The notes under the pieces were generated by a model that was given only the letters and a program-made list of their open reading frames with translations, did no database searches and was not told the DNA's origin. From JALHSW01 sp963720675 (lineage in GTDB: Bacteria; Actinomycetota; Acidimicrobiia; IMCC26256; PALSA-555): a DNA stretch of 64,000 nt. Below are positions 1 to 8,473 of this stretch, one piece after another. The stretch lies in contig CAVRGH010000010.1 of the NCBI GenBank assembly GCA_963720675.1, positions 310,001 to 374,000 on the forward strand, in the 5' to 3' direction. How positions within the stretch are numbered: the stretch's first letter is position 1; every line of letters begins with the position of its first letter. The position numbers were made by a program, and so were the translations under genes.

Positions 1-309
1 GCCGAGGGTGTGGTGCTCGCCGCCGCCGGGGCGGGCGGCGGTCATCCGGTACACGGTGAAGGTCGGACGCTCGTCGAGGACGAGCACGCCGCTCGAGCGC
101 CAGGCGGCGAGCGCCGCCGCCGCGGTCTCGTACGCGTCCCCCTCGTCGCTCGCGCGGGGCAGGATCAGGCGCACCGCGTTGTGCGGGTCGGAAGCCTCGA
201 GTGCAGTGCGCTCGTCGTCCTCGATCACGTCGTACGGCGGCGCAGTGACGGCGGAGAGCGTGCGCGTGTCCGCGTACCGCAAGCCGCGGTACGGAGCGAG
301 ATCGGGCAC
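1..309 (-). CDS. DUF1015 family protein, N-terminal part (cut by window start)
   Basis: The frame is open from a GTG at 309 to base 1, giving the first 103 residues. The start reads VPDLAPYRGLRYA, followed by APPYDVI, a conserved P-x-N-x-VRL-x-LP stretch and a YETAAAALAAW helix. This is the N-terminal pattern of DUF1015 proteins, whose biochemical role is not established. It is divergent from the HAD phosphatase gene, and the two promoters must share the 81 bases between them. The C-terminal part lies outside the window. Recognition rests on the motif series only. Confidence 0.75.
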   Translation of the reverse strand, partial: MPDLAPYRGLRYADTRTLSAVTAPPYDVIEDDERTALEASDPHNAVRLILPRASDEGDAYETAAAALAAWRSSGVLVLDERPTFTVYRMTAARPGGGEHHTLG

Positions 310-390
310 GGCGGCAGTCGCTTTCGTCGGGGGCGTCCGATCATCGCATACGGTCTTTGGGTGGATCGGGTCCCGGAGCACGTTCCCGAC

Positions 391-1224
391 GTGACGGGCC
401 GGCCGGTCGTCTGCTGCGACCTCGACGGCGTGATCTGGCGCGGGGACACCCCGATCCCGGGCGCGGCGAAGGGGGTCGCGGTGCTGCGGGACGCGGGGCT
501 GCGGGTCGCCTTCCTCTCGAACAACTCGAGCCAGTTGCTGGGTGATGTCGTGGCCAAGCTGGAACGCCAGGGCATCCCGGCAGCCGCCACCGACGTGTTC
601 ACGAGTGCGGGCGCCGCGGCCGACCTCCTCGCCGGCGACCTCGCCCCCGGCACCCACGTACTGGTGTGCGGTGGACCGGGCGTCGTCGAGGCACTCTCGG
701 CCGTGGGCCTCACGCCGGTGCGGGAGTCCAGCGCCGACGCCCCGGTCGCGGCCGTCGTCGTCGGCTTCCACCAGGACTTCGACTTCGAAGGCCTCACCCG
801 GGCCGTCGACGCGGTCCGGGCCGGTGCCCGGTTCGTCGCCACCAACCTCGACCCGACCTACCCGATCCCCGGCGGCTTCATGCCGGGCGCGGGCGCGATC
901 GTCGCGGCGGTCGCGACGGCCAGTGGTCGCGACCCCGAGGTCGCGGGGAAGCCGGCGGCGCCCACCGTCGCGATGGTGCGACGCGTGCTGGGCCGCGAGG
1001 GCGTCGTGATCGGTGACCGCACGTCGACCGACGGTGCGCTCGCCGATGCGCTCGGATGGCCGTTCGCGCTGGTCCTCTCGGGAGCGACCGCGGCGGTGGC
1101 GCCAGCCGGTGGTGAGGCGATCCCGGTGCCGGTACCGCCGTACGTGGGCGACGACCTGGGTGTCCTCGCCCCGGATCTGGTGGCCGGCCTCGAATCGGGC
1201 CCTGCGCCGGGTCGCTCCGCGTAA
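391..1224 (+). CDS. HAD-superfamily (class IIA) phosphatase
   Basis: A 277-residue protein with all four HAD motifs: the nucleophile loop CCDLDGVIWRGD near residue 10, FLSNNSS (motif II) near residue 45, the lysine in AGKPAAP near residue 190, and VIGDRTSTDGALA (motif IV) near residue 210. The spacing with a large cap between motifs II and III fits the NagD/p-nitrophenyl-phosphatase-like IIA class, which dephosphorylates small phospho-metabolites; the substrate cannot be told. GTG 391 was chosen because homology begins within ten residues; an in-frame GTG at 361 is an alternative. First gene of the tlyA-recN-steA-murJ run. Confidence 0.85.
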   Translation: MTGRPVVCCDLDGVIWRGDTPIPGAAKGVAVLRDAGLRVAFLSNNSSQLLGDVVAKLERQGIPAAATDVFTSAGAAADLLAGDLAPGTHVLVCGGPGVVEALSAVGLTPVRESSADAPVAAVVVGFHQDFDFEGLTRAVDAVRAGARFVATNLDPTYPIPGGFMPGAGAIVAAVATASGRDPEVAGKPAAPTVAMVRRVLGREGVVIGDRTSTDGALADALGWPFALVLSGATAAVAPAGGEAIPVPVPPYVGDDLGVLAPDLVAGLESGPAPGRSA

Positions 1225-1332
1225 CCTTGCCGTTTGCCGCCTACCGCCCGTTCCCGGGTGCTCGAGCGCAGGAGGAGCTGTTCGCGATGTCCGGAACCTG
1301 CGCTCGCCCACCGAGCAGGCACGGGTAGCCGC

Positions 1333-2103
1333 GTGCGTCGACGACTCGACGCCGAGCTGGTCCGGCGCGGGCTCTGCGACAGTCGCGCCCGCGCGGTCGA
1401 GGCCGTCGGCGCAGGTCGGGTGCTGGTCGGTGGCGCCCCGGCGAGCAATCCCGACCGGCATGTGGCCGACGACGAAGCGATCGCGGTCGCGGGTCCGCCA
1501 CCGCCCTTCGTGTCCCGGGGCGGAGAGAAGCTCGCAGCCGCGCTCGACGCGTTCCCCGTGACCGTCGCTGGTCGGCGCGCCGTCGATGCGGGGGCCTCCA
1601 CGGGCGGCTTCACCGACTGCCTGCTCCAACGGGGGGCGCGCGAAGTGGTCGCGGTCGACGTCGGGCGCGGGCAGCTCGCATGGTCGCTGCAGTCGGACCC
1701 CCGGGTGCGCACCATGGATCGGGTGAACGTCCGCAACCTCGAGCCGACCGACATCGGCGGAGCCGTGCCGCTCGCGGTCGCCGACCTCTCCTTCATCTCC
1801 CTCCTGACCGTCGCGCCGGCGTTGGCGCGCTGCACGACCGCCGACGCTGATCTCGTGTTGCTGGTGAAGCCGCAGTTCGAGGCCGGCCGCGCCCGCGTCG
1901 GGAAGGGTGGGATCGTCCGGGACCCGGAGGTGCACCGCGACGTGCTGCAGCAGGTCGCGAGCGGCCTTGCCGCCGTCGGTCTCCCCGTGGTGGCCGCGAT
2001 CGCGTCTCCGATCACCGGGGCCGACGGCAACCGCGAGTTCCTCGTGCACGTCGACCGGGCCGCGCGCCCGGCCGATGTCGCCGCGCTGGTGAGCGTCGTG
2101 TGA
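1333..2103 (+). CDS. tlyA: TlyA family 16S/23S rRNA 2'-O-methyltransferase
   Basis: A 256-residue protein. An N-terminal S4 RNA-binding segment (RRRLDAELVRRGL, then RAVEAVGAGRVLVGG) is followed by SRGGEKL and a Rossmann methyltransferase with DAGASTGGFTDCLLQRGA as the SAM loop and KPQFEAGR later. TlyA methylates ribose at two cytidines in 16S and 23S rRNA and sensitises cells to capreomycin. The open frame extends upstream to 1234, but the S4 fold begins at GTG 1333, so that start was taken. It overlaps nadK by GTGA. The tlyA-nadK-recN order is conserved in actinobacteria. Confidence 0.92.
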   Translation: MRRRLDAELVRRGLCDSRARAVEAVGAGRVLVGGAPASNPDRHVADDEAIAVAGPPPPFVSRGGEKLAAALDAFPVTVAGRRAVDAGASTGGFTDCLLQRGAREVVAVDVGRGQLAWSLQSDPRVRTMDRVNVRNLEPTDIGGAVPLAVADLSFISLLTVAPALARCTTADADLVLLVKPQFEAGRARVGKGGIVRDPEVHRDVLQQVASGLAAVGLPVVAAIASPITGADGNREFLVHVDRAARPADVAALVSVV

Positions 2104-2969
2104 GTGGTCGTCGCCCCCGCGTCGTCGGGATGGTCCCGCACCACGATCGACCCCTTGCGGCCGAGCTCGCGCGCGCCGCAGCCGATCGCTTCGTGTTGGA
2201 GGGGATCACCGTGCGCGTCCCGATGCCCGACGCGACGGTCGCCGGGCTCGACGAGTTCGCCGTCGCGCCCGAGGCGTTCGCCGACGGGCTCGACATCGTG
2301 CTCTCGCTCGGCGGCGACGGCACGATGCTGCGCACGGTCGACCTCGTCTACGAGGCCGGTGCCGCGGTGTTGGGGATCAACGTCGGGCAGCTCGGTTACC
2401 TGGCCGAGGTCGAGCCGCCGGACGTCGGTACGGCGATCGAGCGGCTCCTGGCCGGTGACTACGAGGTCGAGGAGCGCATGGTGCTCCAGGTCGAGGTGAC
2501 GTCGACCGGATCTGCCGCGGGGCGCTGGTGGGCGCTCAACGAGGCCGTCATCGAGAAGGAGCTGCCGGGCCGCCTCGTGCGCCTCGACGTCGAGATCAAC
2601 CGGGCCTTCTTCACCACCTACGCGGCCGACGGCGTGATCGTCGCGACGCCGACCGGCTCGACGGCGTACTCCTTCTCGGCGCGTGGCCCGATCGTGTCGC
2701 CGCGTCACCGCTGCCTGCTCCTCACGCCGGTCTCGCCCCACATGCTGTTCGACCGGTCGCTCGTCCTCGACGCCGAGGAGGAGCTGCGCTTCACCGTCAC
2801 CGACGGTCGGTGCGTCGTGCTCACCCTCGACGGACGCGAGCTCGGCCGACTCGTCCCCGGGGACGCCGTCTCCTGCACCGCGGGCCCGAAGCCAGGACGG
2901 ATCGTCACGTTCGGACCGCGGGACTTCCACCAGATCCTGAAGGCCAAGTTCGGCCTGGCGGACCGGTAG
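2100..2969 (+). CDS. nadK: NAD kinase
   Basis: A 289-residue ATP-NAD kinase that phosphorylates NAD to NADP in the cytosol. It shows the diagnostic GGDGTML near residue 71, the NE motif in WALNEAVIEKE, and the glycine/threonine loop ATPTGSTAYSFSARGPIVSP, followed by LTPVSPHMLFDRSLVL. Length is normal. The start GTG overlaps the tlyA stop (GTGA) and recN follows two bases after its stop, so the three are very likely one transcript. Confidence 0.95.
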   Translation: MSGRRPRVVGMVPHHDRPLAAELARAAADRFVLEGITVRVPMPDATVAGLDEFAVAPEAFADGLDIVLSLGGDGTMLRTVDLVYEAGAAVLGINVGQLGYLAEVEPPDVGTAIERLLAGDYEVEERMVLQVEVTSTGSAAGRWWALNEAVIEKELPGRLVRLDVEINRAFFTTYAADGVIVATPTGSTAYSFSARGPIVSPRHRCLLLTPVSPHMLFDRSLVLDAEEELRFTVTDGRCVVLTLDGRELGRLVPGDAVSCTAGPKPGRIVTFGPRDFHQILKAKFGLADR

Positions 2970-2971
2970 CG

Positions 2972-4624
2972 ATGCTGCACGAGCTCCACGTCACCGACCT
3001 CGGGATCGTCGACGACCTCACCGTGCTCATCGGCCCCGGTCTGACCGCGATCACCGGGGAGACCGGTGCCGGGAAGACGCTGCTCGTCGAGGCCGTCGAC
3101 CTGCTCCTCGGGGGACGCGCCGACACGACGCTCGTCCGTCAGGGCGCGAGCGAGGCCCGGGTCGAGGGTCGCTTCGACGATGCCAACGGCACCGAGGTGG
3201 TGCTCGCGCGCGTCATCCCGAGCGACGGCCGCAGTCGGGCGTACGTCGACGGCCGGCTCGCGACCGTGGCGGAGCTCGCCGCGGTGGGGGCCCGACTCGT
3301 CGACCTCCACGGGCAGCATGCCCACCAGTCACTGCTCGCGCCCTCGGTGCAGCGCGCCGCGCTCGACCGCTTCGCCGGCAGCGAAGCGCTGGATGCGCTC
3401 GCCGACCTGCGAGGCGCACGCCTGGAGGGACGCGAGCTGGGTGAGGAGCTCGCGGCGCTCGGCGGGGACGCCCGGGCCCGGGCGCGAGAGATCGACCTGC
3501 TGCGTTTCCAGATCTCCGAGATCGAGGCAGCTGCGATCGACGACCCGGGTGAGGACGTCGCACTCGAGGCCGAGGAGGCACTCCTCGCAGACGCGGTCGC
3601 GCACCGGGATGCACTGCGTGACGCGTTCGAGGCGATCGAGACGGGCGGCCTCGAGTCGGTGGGAGTCGCAGTGACCGCACTCGCGAACCGCCGTCCGTTC
3701 GTCGGCCTGGAAGAGCGGCTGCGCGCGGTCCAGGCGGAGCTCGCCGACCTCGAACGTGAGCTACGCCTCGCGTCCGAGGGCATCGCCGAGGACCCGGCAC
3801 GCGTCGAGGAGGTGCGCGCCCGCCGTCGCATGCTCCGTGAGCTCGCGCGGAAGTACGGCGAGACGCTCGGCGAGGTGCTGGACTTCGCCGCCGAGTCGCG
3901 ACGGCGCCTCGACGAGCTCGAGGGCTATGACGCACGCGCGGCAGCGATCGAGGCGTCGGCCGCGGCCGCGGAGTCCCGAGCGGACGCGGCGTCGACCGCG
4001 CTCTCGCGGGCGCGCCGGGCCGCGTCTCCCGCGCTCGCGGCGGCGGTGACGGAGCACTTCGCGGAGCTCGCGATGCCGGCGGCGAAGCTCGAGGTGCAGG
4101 TCGAGGCCGGACCGGTCACCGATGACGGTGCCGACGAGGTGACGTATCTGCTCGCCGCGAACCCGGGGGAGCCCGCCCGGCCGGTCGCCCGGGCCGCGTC
4201 CGGCGGTGAGCTCGCACGCGCGATGCTGGCGCTGCGCCTGGTGCTCACCGAGGCGCCACCCACGCTCGTGTTCGACGAGGTCGACGCGGGGATCGGTGGT
4301 GAGGCGGGCACCGCGGTCGGGCGGCTCCTCGCCGACCTGGGTCGGCGTCATCAGGTCCTGTGCGTGACGCACCTCGCACAGGTCGCGGCCCACGCCGACG
4401 CCCAGCTGGTCGTCGAGAAGCGAGAGGAAGGCGGACGCACCGTGGCGAGCGCGACACCGGTCGGCGGCGAGGCGCGTCGGTCCGAGCTCGCCCGGATGCT
4501 CGCCGGCGTCGACTCCGCGACCACGCGCGAGCATGCCGCAGAGCTGCTCGAGCACGCGGACTCGGCTCGCGCGCGGGGCGACCACACTGGCGAGGGGCGC
4601 GGCGGCCGGAAGGTGCGTGGCTGA
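2972..4624 (+). CDS. recN: DNA repair protein RecN (SMC-like ATPase)
   Basis: A 550-residue SMC-like ATPase for double-strand-break repair. Walker A is GETGAGKT at residues 29-36, a long heptad-like coiled coil rich in Glu, Ala and Arg fills the middle, and the C-terminal head carries the ABC signature ASGGELARAML and Walker B TLVFDEVDAGIGG with the H-loop CVTHLAQVAAHAD. ATG 2972 was chosen because it matches the family start (MLHELHVTDLGIV); a longer in-frame ORF upstream is a shadow of nadK. It overlaps steA by TGATG. Confidence 0.95.
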   Translation: MLHELHVTDLGIVDDLTVLIGPGLTAITGETGAGKTLLVEAVDLLLGGRADTTLVRQGASEARVEGRFDDANGTEVVLARVIPSDGRSRAYVDGRLATVAELAAVGARLVDLHGQHAHQSLLAPSVQRAALDRFAGSEALDALADLRGARLEGRELGEELAALGGDARARAREIDLLRFQISEIEAAAIDDPGEDVALEAEEALLADAVAHRDALRDAFEAIETGGLESVGVAVTALANRRPFVGLEERLRAVQAELADLERELRLASEGIAEDPARVEEVRARRRMLRELARKYGETLGEVLDFAAESRRRLDELEGYDARAAAIEASAAAAESRADAASTALSRARRAASPALAAAVTEHFAELAMPAAKLEVQVEAGPVTDDGADEVTYLLAANPGEPARPVARAASGGELARAMLALRLVLTEAPPTLVFDEVDAGIGGEAGTAVGRLLADLGRRHQVLCVTHLAQVAAHADAQLVVEKREEGGRTVASATPVGGEARRSELARMLAGVDSATTREHAAELLEHADSARARGDHTGEGRGGRKVRG

Positions 4625-5793
4625 TGGGATTGCTCCAGCGGCGCCGGCGCGCCACCGATGCGGCCGAGACCGTGGGCATCGCCCGGGTCGGACGCCGCAC
4701 CAAGGACCTCGTCAAGCGCCTGGCGCCTGGGGAGATCGCGATCATCGACCACGAGGACCTCGACCGGGTCGCGGCCGACGGACTCGTCGAGTCCGGGGTC
4801 GCAGCCGTCGTGAACTGCGCGGCCTCGGTGTCGGGCCGGTACCCGAACCAGGGTCCGATCCGCGTGGTGCAGGCGGGGATCGGGCTCGTGGACCGGGCCG
4901 GTGCCGACCTCATGGACGAGGTGCGTGACGGCGAGACGCTCCGAATCGTCGGCGGCGAGATCTTCCGCGGCGACCAGCTCCTCGCGTCGGGCCTCCTCCC
5001 CGACGCGGACGAGATCGCGGCGGCGATGGAGGACGCGCGCGCCACGATCGGAGCGGAGCTCGAGCGGTTCGCCGAGAACACGCTCGAGTACGTGCGTCGC
5101 GAAGCGAAGCCGATGTTCGAGCCGATCGTCGTGCCTCCGCTCGTCACCCAGTTCCAGGGCCGCCACGCGCTGGTGGTGGTGCGCGGGCACGACTACAAGG
5201 ACGACCTGAAGGCACTGCGGCCGTACATCCGCCAGTACCGCCCGGTGCTCATCGGCGTCGACGGCGGGGCGGACGCGCTGCTCGAGAACGGGTTCAAGCC
5301 CGACGTGATCATCGGCGACTTCGACTCGGTCTCGGAGCGCGCGCTCCACATCGCACCCGACCTGGTGCACCACGTGCACCCAGACGGGCGAGCCCCGGGC
5401 CGGGATGCGCTCCTCGAGTGGGGCGTCTCGTACCACGAGTTCGTCGTCGAGGGCACGAGCGAGGACGTCGCCATGCTCCTCGCCTGGGAGGCCGGCTCGA
5501 CGCTCATCGTCGCCGTCGGTACGCACGCGACGATGGTCGAGTTCCTCGACAAGGGCCGCAGCGGGATGGCATCCACGTTCCTCACCCGGCTCCGGCTGGG
5601 GCCGATGCTCGTCGACGCGAAGGGTGTGAATCGCCTCTACGAAGGCAGGGTGCGCCGGCTCGACTGGGTGCTCCTCGTAGGCTCGGCGGTCGTGGTGATG
5701 ATCATCGTGGCCGTGGTCTCCGAGCCGATCCGCACGCTCCTCGATGGGTTCCGGCTCACGCTGCGCGACCTCTGGTTCTCGATCACCGGGTGA
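4624..5793 (+). CDS. steA: Cytokinetic ring protein SteA
   Basis: A 389-residue protein matching actinobacterial SteA, which acts with SteB at the septum and affects peptidoglycan hydrolysis during daughter-cell separation. The central part has a thiamine-pyrophosphokinase-like fold signature (LIGVDGGADALLENGFKPD then IGDFDSVSE), and one transmembrane helix sits near the C-terminus (DWVLLVGSAVVVMIIVAVV). The ATG overlaps the recN stop. Function is from family knowledge; the C-terminal membrane helix is seen directly. Confidence 0.9.
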   Translation: MGLLQRRRRATDAAETVGIARVGRRTKDLVKRLAPGEIAIIDHEDLDRVAADGLVESGVAAVVNCAASVSGRYPNQGPIRVVQAGIGLVDRAGADLMDEVRDGETLRIVGGEIFRGDQLLASGLLPDADEIAAAMEDARATIGAELERFAENTLEYVRREAKPMFEPIVVPPLVTQFQGRHALVVVRGHDYKDDLKALRPYIRQYRPVLIGVDGGADALLENGFKPDVIIGDFDSVSERALHIAPDLVHHVHPDGRAPGRDALLEWGVSYHEFVVEGTSEDVAMLLAWEAGSTLIVAVGTHATMVEFLDKGRSGMASTFLTRLRLGPMLVDAKGVNRLYEGRVRRLDWVLLVGSAVVVMIIVAVVSEPIRTLLDGFRLTLRDLWFSITG

Positions 5794-5803
5794 CCCACAC
5801 CAC

Positions 5804-6736
5804 ATGATCAACTTCCGCTTCCACCTGGCGTCACTCGTCGCGGTGTTCCTCGCGCTCGCGGTCGGCGTCGTGATGGGCTATGGCATCCTCGGACAGCCCA
5901 CCGTGTCGGGGCTCCAGAACCGCATCGACACCGTCGAAGCGAACGCGGAGGCGAAGCGCGCCGAGAACGAACAGCTCCAGGGCGACCTCGACCGCGCGAA
6001 CGAGGCCGTCGACGCGAGCGCCCCCTTCGCGGTCACCGACCGCCTCCTCAACGTGCCGAGCGTCGTCGTGGCCGTGCGCGACGTCGGCGACGACTCCGTG
6101 GAGCGGATCGTGACCCTCGCCCGCCGGGCCGGCGCGACCGCGCCGGGGATCGTCTGGATCGAGGGCAAGCTCGCGCTCGAGTCGAAGGACGACGCCAAGG
6201 GGCTCGCAGGTGCACTCGGGCTACCGGTGTCCACCAAGCGGACTGCCCTGCGCGCCGAGGTCTGGGCGGTGCTCACCGCCAGCCTGGCCGACGGTGCGAC
6301 CGCAACGTCTCGAGATCGCCTGGCCGCGCTGATCGACGCCGGCTTCGTGTCGCTGGCGGGCGTCGACGGTGACGCGCCCGCCATCGCCGCCCTCGGGGGC
6401 ACCGGCACGCGGGTCGTGCTGGCCGTCGGGACCAGCGGGGCGGTGGCCGGTCGGTTCCTCGTCGAGGGCTTCGCCAACGCCGCGGTCGACGCGCGCGTCC
6501 CGCTCGTCGTCGGTGAGGTGTTCGGCGAGGGTGCCGCGGCGCGCGGGGACGCGCTCTCACCGATCCTCGACGACGAGCAGCTCGCGGCGCAGGTGACCAC
6601 CGTCGACGACCTGGAGTGGACCGAGGGTTCGGTTGCCGCGGTACTCGGTCTGTCCGACCTCGGACGCGAGATCGTGGGCCACTACGGCTTCGGGAACGGA
6701 GCCGAACGCCTGCTGCCGGAGTGGTCCCAGCCGTGA
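5804..6736 (+). CDS. steB: SteB / copper transporter MctB-like membrane protein
   Basis: A 310-residue protein of the PF11382 (DUF3186, MctB/SteB) family. It begins with one N-terminal transmembrane segment (FHLASLVAVFLALAVGVVMG), then a coiled coil (residues about 35-70) and a Gly/Ala-rich extracytoplasmic domain. Mycobacterial MctB is a copper-resistance porin-like protein; the corynebacterial homologue SteB forms a complex with SteA. The position directly after steA favours the SteB role. ATG 5804 lies 10 bases after the steA stop. Confidence 0.87.
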   Translation: MINFRFHLASLVAVFLALAVGVVMGYGILGQPTVSGLQNRIDTVEANAEAKRAENEQLQGDLDRANEAVDASAPFAVTDRLLNVPSVVVAVRDVGDDSVERIVTLARRAGATAPGIVWIEGKLALESKDDAKGLAGALGLPVSTKRTALRAEVWAVLTASLADGATATSRDRLAALIDAGFVSLAGVDGDAPAIAALGGTGTRVVLAVGTSGAVAGRFLVEGFANAAVDARVPLVVGEVFGEGAAARGDALSPILDDEQLAAQVTTVDDLEWTEGSVAAVLGLSDLGREIVGHYGFGNGAERLLPEWSQP

Positions 6737-8409
6737 CCGGTGCCGCCGCGGGCGAGACCTCGGTCACGCGTGCTGCGGCCGGGATGGGTGTGGCAACGGC
6801 GGCTTCCCGGGCGATCGGGTTCGTCCGGATCCTGATCATCGCGGCGGTCCTCGGTACTACCTACCTCGGGAACGCGTACCAGTCGTCGAACGCAGTCTCG
6901 AACGTCCTCTTCGAGCTCCTTGCCGCCGGCGCACTGTCCGCCGTCTTGGTGCCGACGTTCGTCGAGCACCTCGACCGGGGCGACCAGGCCGAGACCGAGC
7001 GACTCGCGGGCCGGATCCTCGGTGTTGCTCTCGTCGCGATGGGGATCGTGGCGATCATCGGGATCATCGCCGCACCGGTGATCGCCGACCTCCTGACGAC
7101 CGGCGTCTCGAACCCGCACATCGCAGCCCAGCAGCGCGACCTCTCCACCTTCCTGCTGCGCTTCGTGGTGCCACAGGTCCTCTTGTATGCGGTGGGCGCC
7201 GTGGCCGTGGCGGTCCTCTACGCGAAGCGCCGTCTCGCGGTCACGGCCATCGCGCCGATCGGGCTCACCGTGGTCGTGGTCTCGGCGATGGTCCTGTTCC
7301 GGATCGTCGCGGGCCCGAACCCCGGGCTCGACCTGACGACGGGGGAGCAGCTGATCTTGGCGCTCGGGGCGACGCTCGGCGTGGTGGCGTTCGTAGGGAT
7401 CCCGACCGTCGCGCTCTGGCGGACCGGCTTTCGACTCGTCCCCCGTCTGGGTCGCCGCGACGCCGCGGTCGGCCGAGTGCTCCGCCTGTCGGGGTGGGCC
7501 GTGTTCCAGCACTCGATGATCGGCCTGCTCCTGCTCGCGTCGATCGTCGTGGGGAACGCCGTGGAGGGCGGCACCGTCGCGTTCCAGGTCGCCTCCGTCT
7601 TCTTCCTCGCGCCGTACGCCGTGCTGGCGCAACCGGTCCACACCGCGATCCTCCCGGACCTGTCGCGACAGTCCGGTGACGACGAGGCGTTCAACCGGTC
7701 GTTGCGCTGGGCGCTCGACTCCATGGCCGTGCTCGTGATCCCGGTGTCGGCTGCGATGATCGTGCTCGCGAAGCCCATCATGCAGGTGGCGGCGTTCGGT
7801 CAGGCCACGAAGGCCGGCGGTGTCGGGCTGCTCACCGTCGCGCTCGCCACGCTCGCGATCGGGCTCTACACCTACTGCGCGTTCCTCCTGTTCGCACGCG
7901 CCTACTACGCCTTCGGGAACAGCCGGACGCCCGCGTTCGTCGCGCTCGTCTCCGCGTGCTTCGGGATCGCGATCATGGTGGTCGGCGGTGCGCTGACCTC
8001 GGGCAAGGCGACCGTCGCGTTCCTCGGCATCGGCAACTCCCTGGCGTACGCGGTGGGAGCCGTGGTGCTCTGGCTCGGTCTTGCTCGCCGGACGGGTGAG
8101 CTCATCGTGCCGCGCTCGCTCGGCCGTTCGGTGCTCGTCGCGGTGCCGATCGCGGCGGCGGCCTGGGGCTGTTTCCAGCTCGTCGATCCCGGCGGACGCG
8201 TCGCCACGATCCTGCTCCTCGTCGGTGTGACGCTCCTGGGCGGCGCCCTGTACCTCCTGGGCCTCCGGGCCCTCGGTGGGGTCCCCAGCCTGCACCCGAC
8301 GCCCCCGTCGTCCCAGGGCCCGGGGGAGGGCGCGGCGGCGAACCTCGCCGTCGGCACCGGGATCGCCGAGCCGGCGTTCGAGGAAGCACCGGTGGAAGAG
8401 ACCACATGA
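6733..8409 (+). CDS. murJ: Lipid II flippase MurJ (MviN)
   Basis: A 558-residue polytopic membrane protein of the MviN/MOP superfamily, with about 14 hydrophobic segments beginning AAAGMGVATAASRAIGFVR, the conserved first helix. It flips lipid II to the outer face for peptidoglycan synthesis. LFARAYYAFGNSRTP near residue 390 is a strongly conserved MurJ loop. The start GTG overlaps the steB stop (GTGA). The C-terminal 40 residues are a Pro/Glu-rich cytoplasmic tail. Neighbours SteA/SteB and the GT4-type transferase suggest a septal cell-wall operon. Confidence 0.93.
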   Translation: MTGAAAGETSVTRAAAGMGVATAASRAIGFVRILIIAAVLGTTYLGNAYQSSNAVSNVLFELLAAGALSAVLVPTFVEHLDRGDQAETERLAGRILGVALVAMGIVAIIGIIAAPVIADLLTTGVSNPHIAAQQRDLSTFLLRFVVPQVLLYAVGAVAVAVLYAKRRLAVTAIAPIGLTVVVVSAMVLFRIVAGPNPGLDLTTGEQLILALGATLGVVAFVGIPTVALWRTGFRLVPRLGRRDAAVGRVLRLSGWAVFQHSMIGLLLLASIVVGNAVEGGTVAFQVASVFFLAPYAVLAQPVHTAILPDLSRQSGDDEAFNRSLRWALDSMAVLVIPVSAAMIVLAKPIMQVAAFGQATKAGGVGLLTVALATLAIGLYTYCAFLLFARAYYAFGNSRTPAFVALVSACFGIAIMVVGGALTSGKATVAFLGIGNSLAYAVGAVVLWLGLARRTGELIVPRSLGRSVLVAVPIAAAAWGCFQLVDPGGRVATILLLVGVTLLGGALYLLGLRALGGVPSLHPTPPSSQGPGEGAAANLAVGTGIAEPAFEEAPVEETT

Positions 8410-8473
8410 GGGACGCGGGGACGGTCAGGATGCACGGGGCGACGCGAGACGCCCGACGACGATCGGGAGTGGT

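Noticed and set aside
858..2930. Long open frame of 690 codons on the minus strand
   Set aside because: It lies antisense to the HAD, tlyA and nadK genes, has no recognisable motif and an Arg/Asp/His-rich composition. Such frames are frequent shadows in GC-rich genes.
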